Assembly: GCA_025463135.1 (NCBI GenBank)
Contig: JAOAPY010000047.1
Location: 62,001 to 126,000, forward strand
Source: Acidobacteriota bacterium
GTDB taxonomy: Bacteria; Acidobacteriota; Blastocatellia; Pyrinomonadales; Pyrinomonadaceae
DNA: 64,000 nt
Reading direction: 5' to 3'
Shown: positions 17,447 to 25,632 of the stretch, one piece after another
Layout: every line of letters begins with the position of its first letter
Numbering within the stretch: the stretch's first letter is position 1
Notes under the pieces: generated by a model
Databases searched by the model: none
What the model saw: only the letters and a program-made list of their open reading frames with translations
Told to the model about the DNA's origin: nothing
Position numbers and translations under genes: made by a program

Positions 17447-18715
17447 CTAATCCCTGGCCGCCAAGGTAATGGTCGGCTTGCGGCGCAAACGAACAGTTTG
17501 CGTTACAAGGGGTCGCTCCATGGCGACGCGATAGACGCGCAGGACTCCGGCTGCGCATTGATCCATTGTATAGGACGTTTCCGCGCGTTGGCGGCCATTC
17601 CTTCCAAGTGATCGGCGCAGGAGGGAATCTCTCACAAGTTGTTCGATCAGAGTCGCAAGCTGCGATGCGTTGTCGGGTTCAGCTAAGAGGCCAGTGACGC
17701 CGGCACCGACAATCTCCGCGGCGCCACCGCCGCGTACTGTCACTACGGGCAAGCCCGCGGCCATCGCCTCGACGATGATGCGCCCGAATGATTCGTTATC
17801 CGCCGGATGAACCAGCACATCAATTTCCGACATCACCTGGGCAGGATCGGCAACATGTCCCACCAACTTGAAGCGATCAGTCAATCCAGACTTCCTTACA
17901 AGCGCTCGGAGTTGATCGACATAATCGTCCCGCACACTCCCATCACTCGACGGATCGTGCCCATAAATGCGAAACCTTGCACCAAGCGCAGGATTGACGC
18001 GCGCAGCGGCTTCTATGAACAGTGCATGTTTCTTCCAACGAGATCCCAGACTACCAACCATCCCGATAATCAACGGGTCGCTGCTCGAAGCATGTGACCG
18101 CATCCTAAAGCGCGCGATATCAATGCCGTTCGGCACGACCTCGAGCAAGCCGGCCGGCAGCCAATCTCGCACGCACGCGGCCGTCGCGCGCGAATTGGCG
18201 ATTAGCTTCGAACAATGTCTCGCAAGGTAACGCCCGAACGCCTTTCCTTCTACGCCCAAACGAAATGGTTGGCCTGGTCCTAGTAACTCGCGCAAGTGCC
18301 AGACATGCGGCAACCGCAGCGAACGCGCTGCCAATCCTCCCTCAGGCGTAAGGATAGTATTGGTGTGAATGAGATCCGCATGACATTGAGCGGCGAACCC
18401 AGCTACCCTTGAGGTTGAGTAACGAGACCATCCGGTCCGCAGAATTTGATTAGCCTCGAGCAGCGGACGCTTCCAACGATCTGCTCTGATCTTTTTGTTC
18501 GACCAATATAAGGAAGTAAACAACACCTCGCCATGGGTAGCTTCGCGAAGGCGCTCGCGCTCTTCTGACGTTCCAGCGTCGTGGCTGACTGCGCAGGCCG
18601 CAATCCCCTCCTTGCGCAGCGACTCGATTAATCCAATCGTGCTGAGCGCCGCGCCTCCTCCGGCGCTGTTCAGTACATGCAGGACCTTTTGCGGTAGCCG
18701 CACAGGTTCATTCAA
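17447..18715 (-). CDS. Glycosyltransferase family 4
   Basis: This 422-residue GT-B enzyme begins KVLHVLNSAGGGAALSTIGL in the usual GT4 way. The donor domain has IIGMVGSLGSRWKKHALFI, FKLVGHVADPAQVMSEIDVL and the EX7E motif within NESFGRIIVEAMAAGLPVV, followed by GAGVTGLLAEPDN. The start is a TTG at 18715 whose last bases form the stop of the upstream nucleotidyltransferase (TTGA overlap, 18712-18715). No ATG is near, so the non-standard start looks real and coupled. The sugar is unknown. Confidence 0.88.
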   Translation of the reverse strand: MNEPVRLPQKVLHVLNSAGGGAALSTIGLIESLRKEGIAACAVSHDAGTSEERERLREATHGEVLFTSLYWSNKKIRADRWKRPLLEANQILRTGWSRYSTSRVAGFAAQCHADLIHTNTILTPEGGLAARSLRLPHVWHLRELLGPGQPFRLGVEGKAFGRYLARHCSKLIANSRATAACVRDWLPAGLLEVVPNGIDIARFRMRSHASSSDPLIIGMVGSLGSRWKKHALFIEAAARVNPALGARFRIYGHDPSSDGSVRDDYVDQLRALVRKSGLTDRFKLVGHVADPAQVMSEIDVLVHPADNESFGRIIVEAMAAGLPVVTVRGGGAAEIVGAGVTGLLAEPDNASQLATLIEQLVRDSLLRRSLGRNGRQRAETSYTMDQCAAGVLRVYRVAMERPLVTQTVRLRRKPTITLAARD

Positions 18716-19434
18716 TGCTGGTAGTGCTCCTCAAAATGCGCCAGGTCTTCAGGCGTGCCCAGTACCCAAACCTCACTTGCCTTATCCGCGCGCACAACGG
18801 CCCCCGCCGCAATCATGCGGTTATATAGGGGCGCTACATAAAACTCACCGTTCACGCGAGCGTTGGCGGCGATCATCTCATCAGCGTGCCGAACAAAATC
18901 CTTGCCCTGACTAAAGAAATAAAGCCCGGTGGTGGCCCATTCAGAGATGCGTTGTTTCTCCGCCGTCTCCAGGACTCGTCCAGCTTCATCCAGTCGAGCA
19001 AAGCTCCACTTGTCACCTGGCGCCTGAAAGACTCCAATCAGACCATCGACATGATCGTTAGTTTCAGTCAATACCTGAGCGAGCCCGGATCGAAAATAAG
19101 TGTCGGCGTTATAGATTAGTAAGGGTTCGTCATTATCAATAAGGTCTCGCGCGTTAAGGACCGTACAAGCCTGACCTTCGGTCACTATATTCAGAGACAG
19201 GATAACGGGATTCAAGACCCCATATCGCTTAAGAATATCGGCCTCCAAATCTCGTGCCTGCAAGTGCTCGTCGAGGCAGATGAAAATGACTCTCCGCGCC
19301 AGCGATAGCGGCAAGCTGTCAACGGCCCAGGAGTACATCGGTTTGCCGCGCACATCGATCAATGGCTTCGGAACCTCGATACCAGCCTGAACAAACCGGC
19401 TGCCGCGCCCCGCCATTGGAATGACAATGTTCAT
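18712..19434 (-). CDS. Sugar or small-molecule nucleotidyltransferase
   Basis: This 240-residue protein opens with the nucleotidyltransferase signature MNIVIPMAGRGSRFVQAG and VPKPLIDVRGKPM, as in glucose-1-phosphate thymidylyltransferase-like enzymes. It has the acceptor-side DEPLLIYNADTYF (Asp for metal binding) and a later NGEFYVAPLYNRMI segment. It would join NTP and a sugar phosphate, or another phosphorylated compound, to give an activated donor plus pyrophosphate. It is followed by a HAD-type protein and preceded by a nucleotidyltransferase-kinase fusion on the same strand. I recall such triplets recurring in capsule clusters, which suggests one shared pathway. The substrate is unknown. 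Confidence 0.85.
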   Translation of the reverse strand: MNIVIPMAGRGSRFVQAGIEVPKPLIDVRGKPMYSWAVDSLPLSLARRVIFICLDEHLQARDLEADILKRYGVLNPVILSLNIVTEGQACTVLNARDLIDNDEPLLIYNADTYFRSGLAQVLTETNDHVDGLIGVFQAPGDKWSFARLDEAGRVLETAEKQRISEWATTGLYFFSQGKDFVRHADEMIAANARVNGEFYVAPLYNRMIAAGAVVRADKASEVWVLGTPEDLAHFEEHYQH

Positions 19435-19448
19435 CTCTATCTAAAAAC

Positions 19449-19527
19449 GTAGGGCGGACCTATGTGTCCACCCTTTCATTAGGGAAAGCGAAATGCAAAG
19501 AGGGCGGACACGCAGGTCCGCCCCTAC
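19449..19527. repeat. Inverted palindromic repeat pair between two biosynthesis genes
   Basis: A segment at 19449-19474 (GTAGGGCGGACCTATGTGTC...) and one at 19501-19527 are inverted copies with a few mismatches, together making a long hairpin with about 25 bases between the arms. The right arm covers the stop codon (TAG, 19524-19526) of the HAD-like gene, so that protein's last residues come from the repeat edge. It resembles the dispersed GGGCGGAC...GTCCGCCC elements of many environmental genomes, and it may also act as a transcription attenuator. Confidence 0.75.
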
Positions 19528-19895
19528 AAACTGCTTTCTTTGCTGGACGGCAGCGAACTGCCGTCATCTGAAATGCTCTCCCACGAGTCGAACCTCAGGG
19601 CGTTATCATCGATGTAAACATCCGCGAACGGTTTGCCAAAATGTATTTCGTCGTACTCAATACCGTGACGTGCCAGCCACTCAAGAGTGATGGCTCCCTG
19701 CCTGGCAATCACCTGACCAACGTTTCCCGCGCATGTCTTCATGTGCCGAGCCGAATGAATGATCAAATAGTGGCCCGCACTACGCAGCGCTCGCAGCTTT
19801 TCAACTGCTCCCAATACCGGTTCCAAATCAGTGTAGTTTTGGCCCGGTTTCTTTAGCCGGCAGATTACTCCGTCGAGATCGATGCAGATGCGCAA
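19524..19895 (-). CDS. HAD-superfamily phosphatase-like 'capsular biosynthesis protein'
   Basis: This short protein of 123 residues has motif I CIDLDGVICRL (DxD nucleophile pair) and LIIHSARHMKT (motif II-like). GKPFADVYIDDNALRF carries the conserved Lys and the Asp pair of motifs III/IV. It is the small cap-less HAD type found in capsule gene clusters. Its likely role is to remove phosphate from a precursor of an unusual glycan substituent; that follows from context. The start is TTG at 19895, with AGGA about 10 bases upstream, directly at the conserved first strand. The C-terminal tail (SSLPSSKESSL) lies partly in a repeat element and is probably not functional. It lies 20 bases after the nucleotidyltransferase-kinase gene. 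Confidence 0.8.
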   Translation of the reverse strand: MRICIDLDGVICRLKKPGQNYTDLEPVLGAVEKLRALRSAGHYLIIHSARHMKTCAGNVGQVIARQGAITLEWLARHGIEYDEIHFGKPFADVYIDDNALRFDSWESISDDGSSLPSSKESSL

Positions 19896-19915
19896 GTTAG
19901 TTTGTCCTATTTTAG

Positions 19916-21598
19916 TTAGTTTGCGCCGGATTCAAAGTATTCATCCAGCAATTGCAGCGAGCGTGCGTACATTGCCAACTGTCTTTGCGGCGCATCGTAA
20001 TGCAACGCCGGCATACTCGCGAAGAGCAGACCCGTCAGGAGTAACACATCGCGCCGCGCAAACGACGCAAAGAAAACCTTCTCAAAGCGATTGCTGATCT
20101 CCTGATGTCGTGGGCCGGACCGAATGTCGAATGAGATGTGCGTGCCGTCCACGGTAATCTTGAACAGGTCGTTAGTTATGAAGTCATACAATCCATAAAC
20201 GGAATGGTAAAGCTTGGCCAGGTCATAGCGCTGGTCGCCATAGATACCGGAGCCGCCAAAATCACCACGCGGATCGATCAGCTTGCAGATGCGCGAGCGC
20301 AGGTCATAAAGGATGTTGGACAGACACAGATCGCCATGGATGATTGACGACTGACCGCCATCATCCAAACGTTTCACCTCCGCCTCCAGCCGCGGCCAGA
20401 GTAGTGGGAGATTCTCCAGCTCACGGCCATTGACGTTGATCGTTCCCTGATGATTTATGAGAGTTACCAACTCGCGCGGCGCACTTATGCTTTGCAACCG
20501 GCGACGGGTCTTTTCAATATACATCCGCTGGAGCGAGCCGGCCGCCAGCGGTCGCTGCCAACGACTGAAGCTCTTTGTCAGGATCTGATGAAGATGGGCG
20601 AAGATTTGTTCCCAGATTCCGGGATCGACATTTTCAAAGACGAAGGCCTCGGCCAGCGTCGGATAACCGTAGTACTCCAGCCTGAGCCAGGGATCGTTCC
20701 AATCGGTAGAATAATCCAGCACTCGCGGGAACAGGATTGAGAGATCTGATGGGATGAGCCGGAGGAAGTTGATCTCGTCGATAAGTTTTTCGACATTCCG
20801 ACTGCGCTTGGTAATCGTGCCCAGAATCGGATCGATTGTCAGCTCATTAAAGGCGCGCTTTTGCAGCAGCGATCGGTGTGATAGAGCCTGGCGATCTGGA
20901 TTGCCGCAATCCAGCCAGTCGCCGGCGGTGATGGCACGAATGGGTGACTCACTGCGAACGCCGTTCAGGATCTGCGACAACTCCGTCCGCTTTCCATTGA
21001 TCTGGGACTGACCCACGGCGTCACGCGCTGCGCGACGCACGAGTTCGACCTCAGGAAAATAGTAAACCCCGATTAAGGCCTTTAAGGGAGTCGCCAAATC
21101 CTGTTCTTTATCGCGCAGCCTTTGCACTAATCCGTCGCTATTCGTTTCTGCAATGCACCAGCGATAGGAAGACTCGACCGGATGGACAAGGACAAAGGGC
21201 TCAATGCCATTGATAACTGCAGGATCAGAAAATTGAAAGTACGTATCCCCCAGAACAATCATGGCAGCCGGAGTGTCGACGCCTTCGAGCAACTCCAGCA
21301 CTGTCTGTCCCACGCCGCCATCACGCGTAGGAACGATGAATGACACCTGACATTCCTGAGCGAAAGTACAATCGACAAAACTCTCGACGAACATACCCCG
21401 CCGAGCCACGGCAATCTTAAATCGGAACAGGCCAAGGGACCTCAGATAGGTCATGGTCCAATGAATCACCGGCCTGCCGGCGACCGGGATCATCGCCGGA
21501 CAGGTGATGTTGGACAGGGCCAGCACACCCTCCGGAGCATTCCCCGCGGCTGGTATCAACACCGTAATGTTTTCTGCGTTATCGAGAGGATGGTGCAA
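19916..21598 (-). CDS. Bifunctional nucleotidyltransferase / aminoglycoside-phosphotransferase-fold kinase (LicC-LicA-like fusion)
   Basis: This is a 560-residue fusion. Residues about 10-240 are a nucleotidyltransferase domain (NITVLIPAAGNAPEG, CPAMIPVAGRPVIHW, AAMIVLGDTYFQF with the metal-binding Asp). Residues about 250-555 are an APH/choline-kinase-fold domain with the catalytic loop SIIHGDLCLSNILYDL and, in place of DxG, the metal-binding CKLIDPRGDFGG, followed by YDLAKLYHSVYG. The same order (cytidylyltransferase, then kinase) occurs in the LicCA fusion of treponemes, which makes CDP-choline for surface phosphocholine. Here the substrate is unknown and no LicD-like transferase is visible. 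Together with the HAD protein and the nucleotidyltransferase downstream it may build a nucleotide-activated non-sugar group. The start is TTG at 21598; no ATG lies before the first conserved strand. Confidence 0.82.
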   Translation of the reverse strand: MHHPLDNAENITVLIPAAGNAPEGVLALSNITCPAMIPVAGRPVIHWTMTYLRSLGLFRFKIAVARRGMFVESFVDCTFAQECQVSFIVPTRDGGVGQTVLELLEGVDTPAAMIVLGDTYFQFSDPAVINGIEPFVLVHPVESSYRWCIAETNSDGLVQRLRDKEQDLATPLKALIGVYYFPEVELVRRAARDAVGQSQINGKRTELSQILNGVRSESPIRAITAGDWLDCGNPDRQALSHRSLLQKRAFNELTIDPILGTITKRSRNVEKLIDEINFLRLIPSDLSILFPRVLDYSTDWNDPWLRLEYYGYPTLAEAFVFENVDPGIWEQIFAHLHQILTKSFSRWQRPLAAGSLQRMYIEKTRRRLQSISAPRELVTLINHQGTINVNGRELENLPLLWPRLEAEVKRLDDGGQSSIIHGDLCLSNILYDLRSRICKLIDPRGDFGGSGIYGDQRYDLAKLYHSVYGLYDFITNDLFKITVDGTHISFDIRSGPRHQEISNRFEKVFFASFARRDVLLLTGLLFASMPALHYDAPQRQLAMYARSLQLLDEYFESGAN

Positions 21599-21608
21599 CT
21601 GATGTAAA

Positions 21609-21625
21609 GCAAACTGTTAGTTTGC
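21609..21625. other. Small perfect hairpin upstream of the nucleotidyltransferase-kinase gene
   Basis: GCAAACT and AGTTTGC flank a 3-base loop, 10 bases upstream of the TTG start at 21598. A second short palindrome (GAAAAC/GTTTTC) lies at about 21654-21666 in the same 94-base gap. They could be an RNA hairpin affecting translation or an operator. Evidence is the symmetry only. Confidence 0.4.
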
Positions 21626-21692
21626 GGGAAGTCAATTCTTTGGAGTACAAAAGGAAAACAGTTTTCTGCAAAGGCGCAAGGAAAAGCCCATA

Positions 21693-23666
21693 TCAACTGG
21701 CGCGCAAACCAACAATTTGCGTCACCGGTTTGGGATCTACCGATGGCTTATCGAGAACCTCGCGACACCAGAGTTCAAGCATCATCAACGACCAGAGCTT
21801 TGGATAAAGAGTATCGCCGCCGTTTTCCGCCCTCTGATAAAATTGTGCCACCATTTTCGGATCCACCAGCCCGCGCCGCGCAACGGTGTCCGCCTGGCAA
21901 GTCTCTCTAACCAAAGGGCTCAGACTGCTTCGCATCCAGTATTCAAAGGGAACGGTAAAACCTCGCTTGGGTCTGGACTCAGTGCCGGGCGGTAAGACGT
22001 CGCGCAGTGCGCGCACTAACACCTGCTTGGCGCCGCTGTTGTGGTAATAATGATCGGCGCCGCCGTCAAAGCTCAACTTGAAATCGTCGGCGCAAGTCCG
22101 GGCAAAAGCGGCCACTTCCGTATCAACGTACGGCACTCGCAACTCGAGAGAATGCGCCATGCTGGTCGCATCCGAGTCGCGCAACAACTGGCTGCCCATA
22201 TAAACACTGACATCCAGCAGGCAGGACAAACCCAACGGCGATTCGTTTCGCCATGAAGTGCTAATGGTACTCAGCAACGCCTCAAATCGCGCCACCTGGT
22301 GACCATTCCGGTCAGAAAATCCCGCCAGTTGTTGTGCCAAATTTGCGGGAAATACCGACCTACTATGAAGCCATGTCGTTAGCGATGATCGTCGAGTAGC
22401 CAGACTGTTGATACGACCGCGCACCTGTCCCTCCGGCACGAGGCGTCCGACTTTGGAAGCAATGTGTCCGGCGGTTGCCTCAAGGCGACCCGCGGTTGTG
22501 TTCGCGTACCGAGCCATGCGCCGGGCCACCGGATAACCGGCGAACCACTCGTCAGCGCCCAGACCAGACAGCACGCCCTTGACATCATGGGCCGCGGCCC
22601 GGGAAATCAACCAGGTATTCAAGCCGTCGTTGGAAGGCTGGTCCAAATCAGCAGCGAAACGCGGTAGCAGATCAGGAAGGTCCCCGCCAGTGACATCAAC
22701 TACCGTATTCTCGCATTCAAAAAAGCGAGCAGCACCGATGGCCTCTTCCGATTCGTCCTGTCCCGGCACATCCGGAAAGCGCAGCGTGTATGTGCGCAGG
22801 TGCGGTATTTGTTTGCGCATCAAACCCACGATACCGGCCGAGTCCATGCCGCCGCTGAGAAAGGCCCCGACCGGAGCATCAGCCATCGCATGTATGGCAA
22901 TGCTTTCGTCCAGTACAGCGCGCAATCGCTCAGCTGCCTGATCCAAAGTTTCATTCCGAGGGGCAAAAGCGGGCATCTTCCAGAAGCGTGTTTGCTTCAT
23001 CTGGCCGTCAGGTGTGTAACGCTCGATCGTTCCCGGCTCCAACATGCGCACGCCGGCAATGATCGTGCGCGGTTGCAGGACAAAGCCGTGCGCCAGATAA
23101 TCCGAAACTGCCTCAGGCTCCAGCTGTTTCGGCACAAGACCCGAAGCCAGCAGCGCGCGAATCTCTGACGCGAATACGACTCCTCCGCCCTCGGACTGCG
23201 CCACATACAATGGCTTGACGCCGAAGGGGCCGCGTGCAAGCACCATCACCGGCATGGATTCCGCAGCTCCCTCTCGCCAGTCAAAGATGGCGAGCGCGAA
23301 CATGCCGCGTAATTTCTGAACAAAGTCCAAACCCTGTTCCAGATACAAGGCGAGGATTACTTCGGTGTCCGTGCTGGAGTGAAAGTGATAACCATCGCGG
23401 ACCAGACGCTCGCGCTCTGTGCGAAAGTTGTAAATCTCACCATTAAAGATCAGAGCGACGCGCCGATCATCTGACCAGAATGGTTGCGCACCCCGGTCAC
23501 TGAGATCGACCAGCGCCAGGCGCACCATCCCCGCCGCGCCGCCACTGAACTCCATCAGACCGCGGCCGTCCGGCCCCCGATGCGCCATTGCATCCAGCAT
23601 CACCGCAACGCGCGCATCTGCGTCGCGCTCCTTCGGTCTATTCCAAATGCCAGCGATGCCACACAT
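21693..23666 (-). CDS. Asparagine-synthase-like glutamine amidotransferase (AsnB family), copy 2
   Basis: This 657-residue class II amidotransferase starts MCGIAGIWNRP with the Cys2 nucleophile. Other glutaminase-domain landmarks are MAHRGPDGRGLMEF, FNGEIYNF and SSTDTEVILALYL. The synthetase domain has AFLSGGMDSAGIVGL (ATP pyrophosphatase loop) and LSGLGADEWFAGYPVARRM. It is clearly divergent from copy 1 at 8097-9995 in the active-site neighbourhood (GMDSAG against GLDSSA), so the two are not a recent duplication and probably amidate different compounds. It lies upstream of the nucleotidyltransferase-kinase gene and downstream of a large GT-B protein. A role in amidating a uronic acid or an attached amino acid is possible; true asparagine synthesis is less likely in this context. 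Confidence 0.9.
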   Translation of the reverse strand: MCGIAGIWNRPKERDADARVAVMLDAMAHRGPDGRGLMEFSGGAAGMVRLALVDLSDRGAQPFWSDDRRVALIFNGEIYNFRTERERLVRDGYHFHSSTDTEVILALYLEQGLDFVQKLRGMFALAIFDWREGAAESMPVMVLARGPFGVKPLYVAQSEGGGVVFASEIRALLASGLVPKQLEPEAVSDYLAHGFVLQPRTIIAGVRMLEPGTIERYTPDGQMKQTRFWKMPAFAPRNETLDQAAERLRAVLDESIAIHAMADAPVGAFLSGGMDSAGIVGLMRKQIPHLRTYTLRFPDVPGQDESEEAIGAARFFECENTVVDVTGGDLPDLLPRFAADLDQPSNDGLNTWLISRAAAHDVKGVLSGLGADEWFAGYPVARRMARYANTTAGRLEATAGHIASKVGRLVPEGQVRGRINSLATRRSSLTTWLHSRSVFPANLAQQLAGFSDRNGHQVARFEALLSTISTSWRNESPLGLSCLLDVSVYMGSQLLRDSDATSMAHSLELRVPYVDTEVAAFARTCADDFKLSFDGGADHYYHNSGAKQVLVRALRDVLPPGTESRPKRGFTVPFEYWMRSSLSPLVRETCQADTVARRGLVDPKMVAQFYQRAENGGDTLYPKLWSLMMLELWCREVLDKPSVDPKPVTQIVGLRAS

Positions 23667-23718
23667 AGATTTATTGAACCAAATGCGACGAACTCAGATA
23701 GAAAGGCCGGAGCAAATT

Positions 23719-25626
23719 CTAAGCCAGGCGGGTCTCCGCGTTAAAAATAGATTCCTGTCGTCCGATGAAAGTCTCACCTATCAGTCTTCCAATAGCGGCT
23801 GCCGCGCGCTCGGCCGCTCCTCCATTTCCACCGTTCAACATTTCATCCAACAATCGCTTGCGCCCCTCGGCCAGAGAGTCTCGCACGTTATAATCGTGCT
23901 GGATGCTGCTTAGTGCGATCCGTAAATCTGTAACGCTGGTTACCTCGATAGCTGCGCTAAAGGAGGTGTAGTCTACGAAACCCTTCATTCCAGTCAAGTT
24001 GAAAACAACCAGTGGCTTGGCCATGCAGCAGGCCTCCAGGCCGGTGGTGCTGCTGACGACGATAACAACGTCGCTTTCCGCGATAACCTCCTGAGAAGTC
24101 TTTCCCCGTTCCAACCTGAAGGCCGGATAATCCGACATCACTTGTTCCGGGATCGTCGTCGTTTCGCCTGGATGAGTCTTAACGATAAGTTCGCCACCGG
24201 TGATTTCGCCCACGGCCTCAGCTACCAGGCGAAGGGTCTGTCGTGCAACCTCGGTTGTGACTACCGCCCCACCAGTACGGGACGCAAGATAAGCTATGCG
24301 GATGGGCTCTCCCGGTTTAGGGAATGGGCAAACTCTGTCGGCCTCTGACTTGGGCGAGATGCTGTCATAGATTGTGGAACCTGTCACCTCAATTGAGTCA
24401 GGATGATGACCAAACCTTAGCAGGCTGGCTCTTTCGTACAGACCCCACATCAGTTTCAGATCATGACAAAAGAAAGAGTTAAGGAATTGATCGGGGAACG
24501 CACCATGTTGAATATATACGGCTTTGCTGCCCATAGCGCGCGCGACCAAAGCTGCGGCCCTTCCGGGGATGCTACTGTAAGTTGTTGAGACTAGCGCCGC
24601 AGGCCTTAGCAGTTTGATTCCATTGAAGTAAGCCTCAACCCAATAGGCAGCTTCGTTGAGCAATGGCAGCAGTTGGATAGACAGAACATGCGAAAGGTAA
24701 CACCGAAACGGAGGGCCGTCGGTGTGCCATGAGTAATTCGAATCAGGAATTGTTGTAAGCAATTCGTCGAATGATCGAATCTCACTGGTTCTTGTGTTCA
24801 CCCGCCGTTGCGAAAGTTCCGATCCAATTTCATCGACCACCCAACTTTTGACGCCAGACTTTTTTAGCTCGTCGCGCACAGTCTTTCGGCCGGCCAGCCA
24901 AATCACCTCGACCTGGCTATCTTTCGCCAGCATCTCAGCGACGGGAATAGATGCCTTAGCACTATTTGGAAAATACTCCGTGAAGACCACACGCGGTCTG
25001 CCGTTTAGCTCTGGTAATTCGGTCTTCCCCTTTAGTATCGTGGCCACTCGCCGCAGGTGCTGATACCTGGGCCAGATAACATCTTTGGCGCGATCGTTCA
25101 ACTTCTGATGAAATGCTTTGTTGGAACCTCCCTTTAAAAGATGGACCTGTATACCACGCGCGGACGCAGGCTCGAACAGCCACTTCAACGCTTTGCGTTC
25201 ACCGCGACGTCGCAGATTGGTGATCCATATCAGGTGGTCGGAGACCCAGCGATTGAGAATCTCGCTCATCGCCCACGACCTGTGGAGGTCCAGCGAAGCG
25301 CCGTATAACAAGGCATATCTGACAACTTCCAAAAGTGGGATGCCATGTTTTTGCCAACCCGTCCATTCAAAATCCGCAGCCTGAAGCGATCTGTAAAGTG
25401 CTTCAAACCAAACCATCGCCTCGTCACGGAAATCACTATTAGTGCGACTGAGAATTTGCTGCTGAGGTGGCGGGCTCTCGTTTGACTCTGGCCACAGAGT
25501 GCCTTGCGCAATGATTTCTATTGCACCTGAACCAGCCGTCCTCCTTGCCAGTTCAATGTCGGCGGGACGCACCTCGTCGAGGTCATAATAAATAATGATT
25601 TTCGCAATTTCCTTCCCCGCTTGCAT
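23719..25626 (-). CDS. Large GT-B-fold glycosyltransferase-like protein of unclear family
   Basis: This 635-residue protein was not confidently recognised. The C-terminal half (about residues 210-600) looks like a GT-B fold of the capsule-polymerase/glycerophosphotransferase kind: RVVFTEYFPNSAKASIPVAE, an acceptor-side VYIQHGAFPDQF, WGLYERASLLRFGHHPDSI with VTGSTIYDSI, then GELIVKTHPGETT and IAESDVVIVVSSTTGLEACC, which match the conserved His and Ser/Thr of that superfamily. The N-terminal 200 residues (an AKIIIYYDLDEVRPADIELA segment and a helical YRSLQAADFEWTGWQKHG region) show no known domain to me. It may be a capsular-type transferase, and the NeuB-type cassette upstream makes a nonulosonate transferase an option to test. 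A six-base gap separates it from the epimerase gene upstream. Confidence 0.6.
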   Translation of the reverse strand: MQAGKEIAKIIIYYDLDEVRPADIELARRTAGSGAIEIIAQGTLWPESNESPPPQQQILSRTNSDFRDEAMVWFEALYRSLQAADFEWTGWQKHGIPLLEVVRYALLYGASLDLHRSWAMSEILNRWVSDHLIWITNLRRRGERKALKWLFEPASARGIQVHLLKGGSNKAFHQKLNDRAKDVIWPRYQHLRRVATILKGKTELPELNGRPRVVFTEYFPNSAKASIPVAEMLAKDSQVEVIWLAGRKTVRDELKKSGVKSWVVDEIGSELSQRRVNTRTSEIRSFDELLTTIPDSNYSWHTDGPPFRCYLSHVLSIQLLPLLNEAAYWVEAYFNGIKLLRPAALVSTTYSSIPGRAAALVARAMGSKAVYIQHGAFPDQFLNSFFCHDLKLMWGLYERASLLRFGHHPDSIEVTGSTIYDSISPKSEADRVCPFPKPGEPIRIAYLASRTGGAVVTTEVARQTLRLVAEAVGEITGGELIVKTHPGETTTIPEQVMSDYPAFRLERGKTSQEVIAESDVVIVVSSTTGLEACCMAKPLVVFNLTGMKGFVDYTSFSAAIEVTSVTDLRIALSSIQHDYNVRDSLAEGRKRLLDEMLNGGNGGAAERAAAAIGRLIGETFIGRQESIFNAETRLA

Positions 25627-25632
25627 GGCAGG

